A stretch of DNA of 45,080 nucleotides from Sideroxydans sp. (GCA_027310665.1 DAIDAJ010000120.1:1-45080), one strand, 5' to 3'; positions 19,349-33,932 are shown, counted from the first letter of the stretch. The notes: generated from the letters alone by a model not told the origin. Made by a program: numbers and translations.

Positions 19349-19361
19349 CCCCGTTGAAGTT

Positions 19362-19700
19362 TTGACTTTACCCCGGCGCTATCGCTTTACGCGTCGGGAG
19401 GGGTTTTCCCGAATACTGCGTCAAAAGGCGCAAACCAATAGTTGGTTTGCCGTCCATAGTGACCTGAGTTTATCAGGACATGCAAGGCTTGGCATGTCGG
19501 TTAGCAAGCGCATTATCCCTTCTTCTACACGACGAAATGCCGTTAAAAGGTTGATTCGTGAGTGTTTTCGTCATCGTGCACGGAACGGGATTGAGCGTGA
19601 CCTGGTTGTTCGGTTACGCAAACCGTTAGAGATAAAAGATCTCCCGAAAGCCAGAGCCGCATTGGATGAAATGCTAGAATCCGTACTGGCGGTCAAATGA
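19362..19700 (+). CDS. rnpA: Ribonuclease P protein component
   Basis: RnpA is the protein partner of the RNase P ribozyme, which matures tRNA 5' ends. The product has the family features: an aromatic basic N-terminus ([17 protein letters not shown]), the central [20 protein letters not shown] with the RNR-type signature, and LIRECFR. The start is uncertain. The frame opens at a GTG at 19323 inside rpmH, but a TTG at 19362 gives the usual length (112 residues); neither has a good ribosome-binding site. The stop overlaps yidD by ATGA. Confidence 0.9.
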   Translation: MTLPRRYRFTRREGFSRILRQKAQTNSWFAVHSDLSLSGHARLGMSVSKRIIPSSTRRNAVKRLIRECFRHRARNGIERDLVVRLRKPLEIKDLPKARAALDEMLESVLAVK

Positions 19701-19906
19701 AATCAATTCTGTTGTTTATTGTTCGAGCATATCAACTATTGATTAGCCCGGTGCTTCCTCAGTCGTGCCGTTTTTGTCCCAGTTGTTCGCAGTATTCGTT
19801 TGAAGCGATCTCAAAATACGGGGCTATCAAGGGGTTTTGGCTGACAATCAAGCGCTTAATACGTTGTAATCCTTGGAACCCGGGCGGATACGATCCAGTC
19901 CCATAA
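19697..19906 (+). CDS. yidD: Membrane protein insertion efficiency factor YidD
   Basis: This 69-residue protein has the YidD pattern: an amphipathic N-terminus ([17 protein letters not shown]) followed by the conserved cysteine-rich segment [11 protein letters not shown] and the [13 protein letters not shown] end. YidD is a small membrane-associated protein that helps the YidC insertion pathway. It overlaps rnpA by four bases and precedes yidC by 22 bp, the standard order. Confidence 0.95.
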   Translation: MKSILLFIVRAYQLLISPVLPQSCRFCPSCSQYSFEAISKYGAIKGFWLTIKRLIRCNPWNPGGYDPVP

Positions 19907-19928
19907 TTGAAATACAGGTGAAACCTTG

Positions 19929-21566
19929 ATGGACATGCGGCGGTTGTTCTTATTCCTGATTTTTTCTTTTTCTCTGGTTCTGCTCTGGAGTGCTTGGACG
20001 CGTCAGAACCAACCAGTTGCTCCTGTAGCAGAGGCTGTATCGCCAAAAGATTCCTCTGTTCCGGCAGAAATGGTTAAGCCTGCAGAGCATGCAGTTGTGT
20101 CCACATCGGTTGAAGCCCAAAAGCAACCAACAGGAAAGCAGATCGTCGTAACCACAGATATTTTCATGGTGGAAATCAATACGGTCGGCGGAAACATCCA
20201 GCGCCTGGACTTGCTGAAACACAAAGATTCAAACGATCAAACTAAACCGCTCACATTGTTGCAACAAAAGGGGGAACACTTATATGTTGCTCAATCCGGT
20301 TTGCTTGGCAAGGGGTTGCCGACCCACAACGCGGACTTTTCAAGTGAGGGAGAAGAGTTTCACCTTGCGGATGGCAAAGATACGCTGGAAGTTCGGCTGA
20401 CTGCGCTGAATACGGGTGATGCTAGCGTTACCAAGGTGTATACATTCCATCGGGGTAGTTATCTTGTTGAAGTTTCATATGAAATCACAAATCACGGCAC
20501 CACGATCTTAGCACCGTCAGCTTATTTTCAACTGGTACGTGATTCCGAGGCCATCTCCGGATCCTCAAAATTTGTTCCAACTTTTACCGGGCCAGCGGTT
20601 TATACCGAACAGGATAAATTCAAAAAGATCCAGTTTTCCGACATTGACAAGAATAAAGTCAAGCTGCCAGCCAACCCGGATAACGGCTGGATAGGGATGT
20701 TACAGCACTATTTTGTATCCGCTTGGTTACCTGCGCCAAAAGGACCCCGCGAGTTCTATACAAAAAAGCTGAATGTTAATGAATATTCTGCCGGCGTAAT
20801 TCTGCCTGTTGCCAGCATAGAACCGGGCCAGACCGGACGCATCTCAGCGACGCTTTACGCGGGACCGGCCCAAACGAAACTGGATGAAATCGCACCTGGT
20901 CTCGGATTGACAGTGGATTATGGCTGGTTAACGATTTTTTCAACGCCCTTGTTCTGGCTGATGTCCCATATCAACAATTGGGTACATAACTGGGGCGTAT
21001 CGATAATCCTGTTGACAGTTCTGATCAAATTGGCGTTTTTCCCGCTGTCAGCTGCAAGCTATCGATCTATGGCAAAAATGCGTCTGGTAGCGCCAAAGCT
21101 TGAAAAGATAAAGCAACAATATAGCGATGACCGCGATAAGTTGAATCATGCGATGATGGATCTGTACAAAACGGAAAAGATCAATCCGTTGGGTGGTTGT
21201 CTGCCCATGGTGATTCAGATACCAGTGTTCATCGCGCTCTATTGGGCAATTTTGTCCAGCGTAGAGTTGCGCCACGCGCCATTCTTTGGTTGGATTACCG
21301 ACTTGTCGGCAACCGATCCGTACTATGTGTTGCCGCTCATCATGGGTATTAGCATGCTGGTTCAGAGCAAGCTCAACCCTTTGCCGCCGGATCCAATGCA
21401 GGCGAAACTCATGCAAATCATGCCCATTGTGTTCAGCGTCGTGTTTTTCTTCTTCCCGGCGGGATTGGTCCTGTACTCTGTTGTGAATAACATCCTTTCT
21501 ATTGCCCAGCAGTGGTACATCACCCGCGGACAAGCAGCCGCACGCAAAGGTGCCGCCAAGGCCTGA
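19929..21566 (+). CDS. yidC: Membrane protein insertase YidC
   Basis: YidC inserts and folds inner-membrane proteins, alone or with SecYEG, including ATP synthase subunits a and c encoded downstream. The 545-residue product has an N-terminal membrane anchor (about 5-20) and a large periplasmic beta domain (about 55-330). The conserved five-helix insertase core includes the hydrophilic groove region (LKLAFFPLSAASYRSMAKM) and the segment PLGGCLPMVIQIPVFIALYW. The ATG at 19929 has AGGTGA upstream. This is the long Gram-negative form. Confidence 0.96.
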   Translation: MDMRRLFLFLIFSFSLVLLWSAWTRQNQPVAPVAEAVSPKDSSVPAEMVKPAEHAVVSTSVEAQKQPTGKQIVVTTDIFMVEINTVGGNIQRLDLLKHKDSNDQTKPLTLLQQKGEHLYVAQSGLLGKGLPTHNADFSSEGEEFHLADGKDTLEVRLTALNTGDASVTKVYTFHRGSYLVEVSYEITNHGTTILAPSAYFQLVRDSEAISGSSKFVPTFTGPAVYTEQDKFKKIQFSDIDKNKVKLPANPDNGWIGMLQHYFVSAWLPAPKGPREFYTKKLNVNEYSAGVILPVASIEPGQTGRISATLYAGPAQTKLDEIAPGLGLTVDYGWLTIFSTPLFWLMSHINNWVHNWGVSIILLTVLIKLAFFPLSAASYRSMAKMRLVAPKLEKIKQQYSDDRDKLNHAMMDLYKTEKINPLGGCLPMVIQIPVFIALYWAILSSVELRHAPFFGWITDLSATDPYYVLPLIMGISMLVQSKLNPLPPDPMQAKLMQIMPIVFSVVFFFFPAGLVLYSVVNNILSIAQQWYITRGQAAARKGAAKA

Positions 21567-22893
21567 CAACATCGCGGCGATAGCCACTGCCCCAGGGCGC
21601 GGTGGCATCGGCGTGGTGCGGGTATCGGGCAGCGGGCTATTACAAATGGCCACCCTGCTGACCCGACGCCAACTTACTCCCAGATTCGCAACTTACACCA
21701 GCTTTCTTGCGGCTGATGGCGTGATTCTGGATCAGGGAATCGCGCTGTTCTTCCCGGCTCCTCATTCCTATACCGGGGAAGAGGTGCTGGAACTTCAAGG
21801 ACACGGTGGTCCCGCAGTACTCCAATCTGTGCTGCAACGTTGTTTGGAACTGGGTGCGCGCCTTGCGCAACCGGGCGAATTTACTCAACGTGCGTTCCTT
21901 AACGATAAGATGGATCTTGCCCAAGCTGAAAGTGTGGCCGACCTTATCGATGCAACTACAGAACAGGCCGTACGTAGCGCCATCCGTTCTTTGCAAGGTG
22001 AGTTCTCAGCAGCGATCAATGGGGTTGTAGCTCAGCTTATAGATTTGCGCATGCTGGTTGAAGCGACCTTGGACTTTCCCGAAGAGGAGATCGCCGATGC
22101 GGATAGGCAGTTTTGCGCCAGAAAACTCTCACTTTTGTTACGTGAAGTGACGCGTATCGAAGAATTGGCAAAACTGGGAAGCATCTTGCGTGAAGGAGCG
22201 CAGGTTGTGCTAGTAGGGGCTCCGAATGCAGGGAAATCGAGCCTGCTGAATCGTTTGGCTGGGGAAGAGGTGGCGCTGGTAAGCGAGATACCCGGCACCA
22301 CCCGCGACGCAATACGCCAGACACTGCAAGTTGGAGGCGTGCCACTGCACTTGATCGATACCGCGGGATTGCGCGAAACAGACGATGTTGTCGAGAAAAT
22401 GGGCATTGCGCGCACGCAATTGGCATTATCCAGAGCCGACGTAGTACTGGTTTTACTGGATGAATCGCATCAAAGAACGGGCTTCCAGGATCAAGCGATA
22501 CTGTCGCACTTGCCGGTAAAGGTTCCCCGATTATATTTGCATAACAAAATAGATCTAAGCGGACACGCCCCAGGTATAGACGTACGAAATGGGGAAACGC
22601 ACCTTTACCTCTCCGCAAAAACCGGCGCAGGCATGGACGCACTGCAGGAAAAGCTACTGGAAGCGATAGGGTGGCATCAGGAAACAGGCGTCTTCATGGC
22701 GAGAGCGCGCCACTTGGAAGCGCTTTCAGCAGCAGAACAAAGACTTGTTACAGCTTCGCAGCAGCTCGGCCATCCGGAGTTGTTGGCCGAAGAACTCCGC
22801 CACGCCCAGAGGTCACTAAACAGTATTACCGGTGAGTTTACTGCAGACGATCTGTTGGGCGAAATATTCACTCGGTTCTGTATAGGCAAGTAA
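21550..22893 (+). CDS. mnmE: tRNA modification GTPase MnmE
   Basis: MnmE works with MnmG to make the cmnm5 modification at the wobble uridine (position 34) of several tRNAs. The product has the N-terminal folate-binding domain (IAAIATAPGRGGIGVVRVSG), the helical domain, an inserted GTPase with G1 GAPNAGKS (223-230 from this start), GTTRD and DTAG, and the invariant C-terminal CIGK. No ATG is available. The GTG at 21550 gives 447 residues, close to the family norm, and overlaps the end of yidC by 17 bp. A TTG at 21502 would overlap further and adds an unlikely 16-residue extension. Confidence 0.94.
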   Translation: MPPRPDNIAAIATAPGRGGIGVVRVSGSGLLQMATLLTRRQLTPRFATYTSFLAADGVILDQGIALFFPAPHSYTGEEVLELQGHGGPAVLQSVLQRCLELGARLAQPGEFTQRAFLNDKMDLAQAESVADLIDATTEQAVRSAIRSLQGEFSAAINGVVAQLIDLRMLVEATLDFPEEEIADADRQFCARKLSLLLREVTRIEELAKLGSILREGAQVVLVGAPNAGKSSLLNRLAGEEVALVSEIPGTTRDAIRQTLQVGGVPLHLIDTAGLRETDDVVEKMGIARTQLALSRADVVLVLLDESHQRTGFQDQAILSHLPVKVPRLYLHNKIDLSGHAPGIDVRNGETHLYLSAKTGAGMDALQEKLLEAIGWHQETGVFMARARHLEALSAAEQRLVTASQQLGHPELLAEELRHAQRSLNSITGEFTADDLLGEIFTRFCIGK

Positions 22894-22894
22894 T

Positions 22895-22910
22895 TGTTTC
22901 ACGTGAAACA
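22895..22910. promoter_or_regulatory. parS: parS centromere site (perfect palindrome)
   Basis: TGTTTCACGTGAAACA is a perfect 16-bp palindrome and the canonical parS. It starts one base after the mnmE stop, in the mnmE-mnmG gap, about 3.4 kb from parB and about 5 kb from the oriC candidate. Confidence 0.95.
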
Positions 22911-22983
22911 CTGGGTTGCTCAAAGTTTTCGTTGTGAATAACTTTTGAGTTATGATGCGCGTCCTCATTTTGATGGGTGGAGC

Positions 22984-24870
22984 ATGCGCGATCCGAAACA
23001 ATTCGATGTCATCGTGATAGGTGGTGGACACGCCGGGACGGAAGCCGCGCTGGCAAGCGCCCGTGCGGGATGTGCTACGCTTTTGCTCACGCATAGCATC
23101 GAAACGCTGGGCGTAATGTCCTGCAATCCCTCCATCGGCGGCATCGGCAAAGGCCATTTAGTCAAAGAAATTGACGCCTTAGGCGGGGCGATGGCCGCAG
23201 CAACAGACGAAGCGGGCATACAGTTCCGCATCCTGAACGCTTCAAAAGGACCTGCCGTGCGTGCAACCCGTGCGCAAGCAGACCGTGCGCTTTACAAGGC
23301 CGCAATTCGTAAGCGATTGGAAAATCAGCATAATCTGAAGCTTTTTCAGCAAGCGGCAGAAAAACTATTGATTGAGCACGGGCGCGTTATCGGTGTGCAG
23401 ACCCAGCTTGGCTTGAGTTACTACGCCAAAGCCGTGGTTCTGACCACAGGCACATTTCTCGCAGGCCTGGTTCATGTCGGCCTGACAAATTACCCGGCAG
23501 GTCGCGCAGGCGATCCGCCGTCTATTGGGCTTGCACACAATCTGCGCGAATTGGGGCTGCCAATCGGGCGTCTTAAAACGGGCACACCGCCACGCATAGA
23601 CGGGCGCAGCATCGATTTTTCTGCGATGCAGGAACAACACAGCGACACGCCAATTCCTGTATTTTCTTTTCTGGGGCGCGCCGACCAACACCCAAGACAA
23701 ATGCCATGCTGGATCACCCAAACGAATGAGCGTACGCATGAGATCATCCGTAACGGATTGGGCGAATCACCATTATTCACCGGAGTTATAGAGGGAGTGG
23801 GCCCACGCTATTGCCCATCCATCGAAGACAAGATCACGCGATTCGCCGGTAAGTCTTCGCACCAGATATTTCTGGAGCCTGAAGGGCTCACAACGCACGA
23901 AATCTATCCAAATGGCATTTCGACCAGTCTTTCCTACGATACACAATTGGCGTTGGTGCACTCGATAAAGGGACTGGAGAACGCGCATATCACCCGTCCA
24001 GGCTATGCCATCGAATATGATTATTTCGACCCGCGCGGACTCAAAGTCTCTTTGGAAACCAAGACGATAGCAGGCCTTTTCCTCGCCGGACAGATCAACG
24101 GAACAACAGGTTATGAAGAAGCCGCCGCGCAAGGTCTGCTGGCTGGCGTAAATGCAGCACTGCAGGCCAAAGATGAAGAGGCTTGGTGCCCGCGACGAGA
24201 CGAGGCGTATCTGGGTGTGATGGTGGATGACCTGATCACGCGCGGCGTTTCCGAGCCTTATAGAATGTTCACGAGCCGCGCCGAATATCGTTTGCAGTTA
24301 CGTGAAGATAACGCCGACATACGTCTTACCGAGATTGGTCGCCGTTTAGGTCTGGTGGACGATATTCGCTGGCAAGTATTCGAAGAAAAGCGAGAAAAGA
24401 TCGCGCGCGAATTGGAGCGCCTGAAAACGACTTGGGTGAACCCTCGCATGCTCGACAAAGCCGATGCCGAACGCGTGCTGGGTAAAGAGATTGAGCGTGA
24501 ATATTGTCTGTACGATCTGCTGCGCCGCCCCGAAGTGAGCTATGTCGCTTTGATGACCTTGCCCGGAGCGCAAGCGGCCGATGTATCGGAGATAGCGGAG
24601 CAGGTGGAAATTCAGGCTAAATATCACGGTTATATCGAGCGTCAGCAGGACGAAATCGAGCGCCAGGAAGGCCAGGAGACTACGCAATTACCGGACAACA
24701 TGGATTATACGGTGGTGCGCGGCTTGTCTATCGAAGTCCGGCAAAAGTTGAATCAGCACCAACCGCAAACAGTAGGCCAGGCAGCGCGCATCTCCGGCGT
24801 GACCCCGGCCGCAATTTCCTTGCTGCTGGTGCATTTGAAGCGGGGCTTCAAACAAGACAAAGCGGCATGA
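22984..24870 (+). CDS. mnmG: tRNA uridine 5-carboxymethylaminomethyl modification enzyme MnmG
   Basis: MnmG (GidA) is the FAD- and NADH-dependent partner of MnmE in wobble-uridine modification. The 628-residue product has the FAD-binding [10 protein letters not shown] (from residue 13), the signature [20 protein letters not shown], and the helical C-terminal domain that binds MnmE. I chose the ATG at 22984 because it gives the normal length and N-terminus; the frame extends to 22945 but that adds an atypical leader. The stop overlaps rsmG by four bases. Confidence 0.96.
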   Translation: MRDPKQFDVIVIGGGHAGTEAALASARAGCATLLLTHSIETLGVMSCNPSIGGIGKGHLVKEIDALGGAMAAATDEAGIQFRILNASKGPAVRATRAQADRALYKAAIRKRLENQHNLKLFQQAAEKLLIEHGRVIGVQTQLGLSYYAKAVVLTTGTFLAGLVHVGLTNYPAGRAGDPPSIGLAHNLRELGLPIGRLKTGTPPRIDGRSIDFSAMQEQHSDTPIPVFSFLGRADQHPRQMPCWITQTNERTHEIIRNGLGESPLFTGVIEGVGPRYCPSIEDKITRFAGKSSHQIFLEPEGLTTHEIYPNGISTSLSYDTQLALVHSIKGLENAHITRPGYAIEYDYFDPRGLKVSLETKTIAGLFLAGQINGTTGYEEAAAQGLLAGVNAALQAKDEEAWCPRRDEAYLGVMVDDLITRGVSEPYRMFTSRAEYRLQLREDNADIRLTEIGRRLGLVDDIRWQVFEEKREKIARELERLKTTWVNPRMLDKADAERVLGKEIEREYCLYDLLRRPEVSYVALMTLPGAQAADVSEIAEQVEIQAKYHGYIERQQDEIERQEGQETTQLPDNMDYTVVRGLSIEVRQKLNQHQPQTVGQAARISGVTPAAISLLLVHLKRGFKQDKAA

Positions 24871-25490
24871 CGCTGGCGCAGGAATTGACGGCTGGGCTCA
24901 CACAGATGGGCTTGGAAGCAACGTCGGAACAGCAGGTAAAGCTGCTGGATTATCTGGCCCTGCTGCACAAATGGAACGGGATTTACAACCTTACCGCGAT
25001 ACGCGATCCCGAGCAGATGGTAAGTAACCACTTGCTCGACAGTTTGGCCGTGCTGCCCTACCTGTGGCCGCAACGCTGGCTGGACGTGGGATGTGGCGCG
25101 GGTTTGCCGGGACTTGTGTTGGCCGTGATGCGGCCGGAATGGTCCTTCACTTTGCTGGATAGCAACAGTAAAAAAACCGGCTTTGTACAGCAAGCAGCTA
25201 TCGAACTGGGTTTGAACAACGTGGAAGTCCGATGCGAAAGGGTGGAACGGTGGCAAGCAAAACAGAAGTTCGACGGGATAATTTCCCGCGCTTTTGCTGA
25301 AGCCGTGGATTTTGTCGCGTTGACGCGACATTTGCTGGCGGAAGGTGGTCACTGGGCGGCCATGAAAGGCGCGCCCGAACCAGAGCTGGCGCGGCTTCCT
25401 TCGGATGTTCTGGTTGAAAGAGTAATAACGTTGCAGGTCCCCGGGCTGGAAGCTGCCCGCAGTTTGGTCGTATTGGGAGTAAAAAAATGA
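24867..25490 (+). CDS. rsmG: 16S rRNA (guanine-N7) methyltransferase RsmG
   Basis: RsmG (GidB) methylates G527 (E. coli numbering) of 16S rRNA, and its loss gives low-level streptomycin resistance in several bacteria. The 207-residue product has the GidB fold with [17 protein letters not shown], the SAM-binding [11 protein letters not shown] (72-82) and [11 protein letters not shown]. It is joined to mnmG and to parA by ATGA overlaps on both sides, so the three are translated as a block. Confidence 0.95.
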   Translation: MTLAQELTAGLTQMGLEATSEQQVKLLDYLALLHKWNGIYNLTAIRDPEQMVSNHLLDSLAVLPYLWPQRWLDVGCGAGLPGLVLAVMRPEWSFTLLDSNSKKTGFVQQAAIELGLNNVEVRCERVERWQAKQKFDGIISRAFAEAVDFVALTRHLLAEGGHWAAMKGAPEPELARLPSDVLVERVITLQVPGLEAARSLVVLGVKK

Positions 25491-26266
25491 GCAAGATATT
25501 GGCAATCACCAATCAAAAAGGCGGCGTGGGCAAAACCACAACTACGGTTAACCTGGCCGCAAGCCTGGGCGCCGCGAAACAGCGCGTACTGTTGATCGAC
25601 CTCGATCCGCAAGGCAATGCGACCATGGGGAGCGGTATCAATAAAGCCGATCTCGAAGCGACCATCTATGATGTGCTGCTCGGAGAAAAAACGATCGCAG
25701 AAGCGCGCATCCGCTCTGCCGCATGCAAATATGACGTATTGCCGGCAAACCGCGAACTGGCCGGCGCGGAGATCGAGTTGGTGGGCGTAGAAGGGCGCGA
25801 AATGCGCTTGAAAGAAGAGCTCCAACCGGTATTGGACGAATACGATTACATCCTGGTCGATTGTCCGCCCGCGCTGAATTTACTCACCCTGAATGGGTTG
25901 TGTGCCGCAAAATCCGTGATGATTCCGATGCAGTGTGAATACTACGCTCTGGAAGGTTTGAGCGATCTGGTTAACACCATCCGCAAGGTGCGGGAGAATC
26001 TGAACCCGGAGCTCGAGATCGAAGGTTTGTTGCGTACCATGTTCGATCCGCGCAACGCCTTGGCGCAACAGGTTTCGGACCAATTGCAGCAACATTTCGG
26101 CGACAAGGTTTACCGCACCGTCATTCCGCGCAACGTGCGTCTGGCGGAAGCGCCCAGTTTTGGAATTCCTGCGCTGTACCACGACAGTCAATCCAAGGGG
26201 ACACTGGCGTATCTTGCATTAGCTGGAGAAATGCTCAACAACTCAATGGCACGAGTCGCCGCATAA
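25487..26266 (+). CDS. parA: Chromosome partitioning ATPase ParA (Soj)
   Basis: ParA is the Walker-type ATPase that moves ParB-parS complexes and so segregates origins. The 259-residue product has the deviant Walker A motif KGGVGKTTT (from residue 11), DLDPQGNAT (Walker A' region) and VDCPPALN. It is the short chromosomal (Soj) type without a helix-turn-helix. Its start overlaps rsmG and it is followed by parB after 22 bp; two parS sites lie within 10 kb. Confidence 0.96.
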   Translation: MSKILAITNQKGGVGKTTTTVNLAASLGAAKQRVLLIDLDPQGNATMGSGINKADLEATIYDVLLGEKTIAEARIRSAACKYDVLPANRELAGAEIELVGVEGREMRLKEELQPVLDEYDYILVDCPPALNLLTLNGLCAAKSVMIPMQCEYYALEGLSDLVNTIRKVRENLNPELEIEGLLRTMFDPRNALAQQVSDQLQQHFGDKVYRTVIPRNVRLAEAPSFGIPALYHDSQSKGTLAYLALAGEMLNNSMARVAA

Positions 26267-26288
26267 CAAGTTTCATTAAGGGAAAATC

Positions 26289-27158
26289 ATGGCAAAACCG
26301 ATCAAGGGTCTGGGACGCGGCTTGGACGCGCTGCTTTCCGGCAACAGTACATCGAAACAGAACGACGTCCTACGCGAACTGAAAGTTGAACAGCTGAAAC
26401 CGGGGAAATACCAGCCGCGCAGCCGCATGGACGAAGCCTCTTTGAACGAACTCGCCGCATCGATCAGGGTGCAAGGCGTGATGCAACCGATTCTGGCCCG
26501 CGAATTGGCCGAAGGCGGCTACGAGATCATCGCCGGTGAACGTCGCTGGCGCGCCGCTCAACTGGCTGAACTGAAAATCGTACCGGTCATCGTGCGCAAA
26601 GTGCCTGACAACGCAGCATTGGCGATGGCGCTGATCGAGAATATCCAGCGCGAAGACCTGAACCCGTTGGAAGAAGCGATCGGCATCCAGCGCCTGATAG
26701 ACGAATTCCAGATGACACATCAGGCTGCAGCCGACGCAGTGGGCCGCTCGCGTAGCGCCGCAAGCAACCTCTTGCGCCTTCTCAAATTGCCGCAAGCTGT
26801 GCAAGACATGCTGATGGAAGGTTCCTTGGACATGGGCCACGCCCGTTCGTTGTTGTCGCTGGAAGGCGCACAACAAGTACTGCTCGCGAACAAGATCGTT
26901 CTGGAAGGCCTTTCTGTGCGAGAGGCGGAAAAGCTGGTACAGCAACAAGGCGAACAATCGTCCACCAAGACAACAACCGGCAAGAAGATGCCAAAAGAGA
27001 ATCGCGATACGCAGCGACTGCAAGACGAAATAAGCTCTCAGCTCGGTGCGCGCGTGGAAATCAAGCCAAACAGCAAGGGTGGAGGCAAGCTGGTCATCGA
27101 ATATTCCAGTAACGAACATCTGGAAGAACTGACCGGCAAACTGTACGAGCGAGCCTGA
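26289..27158 (+). CDS. parB: Chromosome partitioning protein ParB (Spo0J)
   Basis: ParB binds parS, spreads by CTP-dependent clamping and stimulates ParA. The 289-residue product begins MAKPIKGLGRGLDALL, typical of chromosomal ParB and containing the ParA-contacting segment. It carries the CTP-binding motif GERRWRAAQ (83-91) and NIQREDLNPLEEA, then a helix-turn-helix that reads parS (HQAAADAVGRSRSAASNLLRLL) and a C-terminal dimerisation domain. GGGAAA lies upstream of the ATG. Confidence 0.96.
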   Translation: MAKPIKGLGRGLDALLSGNSTSKQNDVLRELKVEQLKPGKYQPRSRMDEASLNELAASIRVQGVMQPILARELAEGGYEIIAGERRWRAAQLAELKIVPVIVRKVPDNAALAMALIENIQREDLNPLEEAIGIQRLIDEFQMTHQAAADAVGRSRSAASNLLRLLKLPQAVQDMLMEGSLDMGHARSLLSLEGAQQVLLANKIVLEGLSVREAEKLVQQQGEQSSTKTTTGKKMPKENRDTQRLQDEISSQLGARVEIKPNSKGGGKLVIEYSSNEHLEELTGKLYERA

Positions 27159-27273
27159 TCCAAGGCCTGATCGCCCTTTACACCGCGAATGCGCTTGACT
27201 TGCTGTGGCTGAATAGTAGAGAATGCGCGGGCTTTTTTTCGGCCCCAGCCAAATGAGCGCCTGGGGGCACAAG

Positions 27274-27666
27274 ATGGAAAGTGTAACAAACACAACAATA
27301 AGCCGCGCATTCAGCAAGGCGGCGCGCTGGCAAATCATCATAACGGTACTCATCTCGGGTGTCTCTCTGCTGGTTGCGGGTATGAACGCAGCAATTTCCG
27401 CTTTAGCGGGAGGTTCGTCCGTAATAGTCGGTGGGTATGCGGGAATGCTGATTGCGCAAAGGCCAAACGGCGGTGCGCCAGGCGCAGTACTGGTTACTTT
27501 GCTGAAAGCAGAAGCGATCAAGGTGCTGGTAGTGGCAATGCTGTTGCTGGCGGTTTTCAAGTATTACCAGGGATTGGTTCCATTGTCTCTGATAGGTGGG
27601 TTGGCAGGTTCTGCGCTGGCATCAGGCGCGGGTTTGCGAGCCGTGAATAACGAGAACGACAAGTAG
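27274..27666 (+). CDS. atpI: ATP synthase subunit I (AtpI)
   Basis: AtpI is a small membrane protein that assists assembly of the c-ring. The 130-residue product has four hydrophobic segments ([59 protein letters not shown]). I chose the ATG at 27274, with GGGGG about 8 bases upstream; ATGs at 27253 and 27223 in the same frame are alternatives. A weak promoter-like TTGACT lies at 27195-27200. It is the first gene of the F1Fo operon. Confidence 0.88.
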   Translation: MESVTNTTISRAFSKAARWQIIITVLISGVSLLVAGMNAAISALAGGSSVIVGGYAGMLIAQRPNGGAPGAVLVTLLKAEAIKVLVVAMLLLAVFKYYQGLVPLSLIGGLAGSALASGAGLRAVNNENDK

Positions 27667-27674
27667 GGTCCGGG

Positions 27675-28812
<1,138 letters not shown>

Positions 28813-28854
28813 TTGAACATTGCGGGATGCGCAATCCAGCATTAAGGAATCGAA

Positions 28855-29325
28855 ATGAACATTACCCTGACAATAATCGCGCAGGCACTGTCATTCGCCA
28901 TTTTGATATGGTTCACTGCAAAATTCGTTTGGCCGCCTTTGCTGGCAGCGATCGAGTCGCGTCAAAAGACCATTGCAGATGGATTGGCTGATGCAGAGCG
29001 CGCCAAGCATGACCTGGATATGGCCGCCAAGCGCTCCGCAGATATTTTGCGCGAAGCAAAAGACAAGGCGGGCGAAATCGTCGCCAATGGTGAAAAACGC
29101 GCCAGCGAAATCGTCGAACAGGCAAAGGCGCAGGCCAAAGTCGAGGGAGACCGTATCGTGGCTGGCGCCAAGGCAGAAGTCGAGCAGGAAGTGTTTCGCG
29201 CCAAGGAACAACTGCGTACTCAAGTGTCGGCAATTGCATTGGCGGGTGCGGGCAAAATTTTGGGCCGGGAAATCGACGCCAAGGCGCACAATGACCTGCT
29301 CGACAAACTTGCAGCGGATCTCTAA
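28855..29325 (+). CDS. atpF: F0F1 ATP synthase subunit b
   Basis: Subunit b is the peripheral stalk. The 156-residue product has one N-terminal membrane helix ([21 protein letters not shown]) and a long charged coiled coil rich in Ala, Lys and Glu. AAGGAAT precedes the ATG. Length equals that of E. coli subunit b. Confidence 0.95.
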   Translation: MNITLTIIAQALSFAILIWFTAKFVWPPLLAAIESRQKTIADGLADAERAKHDLDMAAKRSADILREAKDKAGEIVANGEKRASEIVEQAKAQAKVEGDRIVAGAKAEVEQEVFRAKEQLRTQVSAIALAGAGKILGREIDAKAHNDLLDKLAADL

Positions 29326-29330
29326 TAGCC

Positions 29331-29864
29331 ATGTCTGAAGCCCTAACTACAGCACGACCCTACGCCCAAGCGGCGTTTGAAGAAGCACAAAAACTCTCCG
29401 ACCTGAAAGGCTGGTCGGAGGTTTTGCTGTCGCTTGCCGAAGCCGTGAACTATCCGGAAATCCGCAACGTGATCAGCAGTCCGCGCGTTGCCAAAGCCCA
29501 GCTGGGAAGGTTGCTGGGTGACATACTGGGCGGAAAACTCAAGCCGCAACAGATGAATTTCATCAACGTGCTGGCTGAAAACCAGCGTCTGCTGCTTTTG
29601 CCCGAGATCGCATCCATCTTCGAGGTGCTCAAATCTGAAGCAGAGAAGAGCGTGGACGTGGTCGTGGATTCGGCGTTCGAACTGTCCGCCGCTCAACAAG
29701 ACAAGATCGTCAGTTCGCTCAAGAAGCGCATGGGTCGAGAGATCAAACTGACATGCAATATCAATAAAGAATTGCTTGGGGGCGTGGTGATTCGCGCCGG
29801 TGACAAGGTGATCGACGGATCTGCGCGCACTAGACTCAGTGAAATGGCGTCCGCGCTTGCTTGA
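29331..29864 (+). CDS. atpH: F0F1 ATP synthase subunit delta
   Basis: Subunit delta joins the stalk to the top of F1. The 177-residue product starts with ARPYAQAAFEEAQK and has the C-terminal family signature KELLGGVVIRAGDKVIDGSARTRL. It starts five bases after the atpF stop. Confidence 0.95.
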   Translation: MSEALTTARPYAQAAFEEAQKLSDLKGWSEVLLSLAEAVNYPEIRNVISSPRVAKAQLGRLLGDILGGKLKPQQMNFINVLAENQRLLLLPEIASIFEVLKSEAEKSVDVVVDSAFELSAAQQDKIVSSLKKRMGREIKLTCNINKELLGGVVIRAGDKVIDGSARTRLSEMASALA

Positions 29865-29914
29865 TGGCAAACCAGTTGGCCTGATAAAGATTTATCAAGA
29901 ATGAGGAAATCCAG

Positions 29915-31456
<1,542 letters not shown>

Positions 31457-31530
31457 TGTAACAACTAGCCATCCCGCCAGGCAACCAACGGACGGTTGCG
31501 ACGCGGTTGGTTATAAGCAGGAGCAAAATC

Positions 31531-32394
31531 ATGGCAGGCAGCAAAGAAATCCGCACGAAGATCAAGAGTGTCGAAAACACTCGCAAGATCACGCGCGCGA
31601 TGGAAATGGTGGCCGCGGCGAAAATGCGCAAGGCGCAGGAACGCATGCGGGCCGCTCGTCCCTACGCCGAAAAGATCCGCAACGTTGCTGCTCATTTGTC
31701 GCGCGCCAACCCGGAATACAAGCACGCATTCCTGGTCAAGCGCGAAAGCATCCAGAATGTAGGCGTCATCGTGGTGACGTCGGACAAGGGCCTGTGCGGT
31801 GGTTTGAACACCAACGTGCTGCGCCTTGCGGTGAGCCGCATGAAATCGTGGGAAGGCGAGGGCAAGGGTATCGTTGTTTGCCCTATCGGCAATAAAGGTT
31901 TCAGCTTCATGAATCGCGTAGGCGCCAACGTCAAGTCGCACTTGACAGGCCTTGGCGACACGCCGCACATCGAGAAATTGATCGGCGCCGTGAAAATCAT
32001 GCTGGATGCCTATGTCGCAGGCGAGATCGACGCGATCCACTTGTGCTACAACCACTTCATCAACACGATGAAGCAAGAGCCGCGCATGGAGCAACTGCTA
32101 CCGCTCTCGGACGACAAGATAGGCGGGGCCAGCGGCAACTGGGATTATATCTATGAGCCCGACGCCAAGCCCGTGATCGACGAACTGCTGGTGCGGTACA
32201 TCGAATCCCTGGTGTATCAGTCAGTGGTCGAGAATATGGCTTCCGAACAGAGCTCGCGCATGGTGGCGATGAAAGCCGCATCCGATAACGCCAAGAACGT
32301 TATCAGCGAGCTGAAACTGGTTTACAACAAAGCGCGTCAGGCTGCGATCACCAAGGAAATTTCCGAGATCGTGGGCGGTGCCGCAGCGGTTTAA
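31531..32394 (+). CDS. atpG: F0F1 ATP synthase subunit gamma
   Basis: Subunit gamma is the central rotor shaft. The 287-residue product opens with [20 protein letters not shown] and ends with the paired coiled-coil helix ([20 protein letters not shown]). The ATG at 31531 has AGGAGC upstream; the frame extends to 31507 without family support. Confidence 0.95.
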   Translation: MAGSKEIRTKIKSVENTRKITRAMEMVAAAKMRKAQERMRAARPYAEKIRNVAAHLSRANPEYKHAFLVKRESIQNVGVIVVTSDKGLCGGLNTNVLRLAVSRMKSWEGEGKGIVVCPIGNKGFSFMNRVGANVKSHLTGLGDTPHIEKLIGAVKIMLDAYVAGEIDAIHLCYNHFINTMKQEPRMEQLLPLSDDKIGGASGNWDYIYEPDAKPVIDELLVRYIESLVYQSVVENMASEQSSRMVAMKAASDNAKNVISELKLVYNKARQAAITKEISEIVGGAAAV

Positions 32395-32406
32395 CGCGGC
32401 ACGAGT

Positions 32407-32463
32407 GAAGATCGGGCGAGACTGACGTGAGCGTAGCGAACGTCAAGACGAGACCAAATCTTC
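32407..32463. repeat. Imperfect inverted repeat in the atpG-atpD spacer
   Basis: GAAGAT (32407-32412) pairs with ATCTTC (32458-32463) and TGACGT (32423-32428) with ACGTCA (32440-32445), with partly paired sequence between. No T-run follows, so it is not an intrinsic terminator. It may be an RNA-stability or processing element in the atp mRNA, or a dispersed repeat; the arms have the look of a REP-like element. Confidence 0.4.
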
Positions 32464-32495
32464 AAGGCGCGACTGCAGTTCAAGAATTAATTTAG

Positions 32496-33932
<1,437 letters not shown>

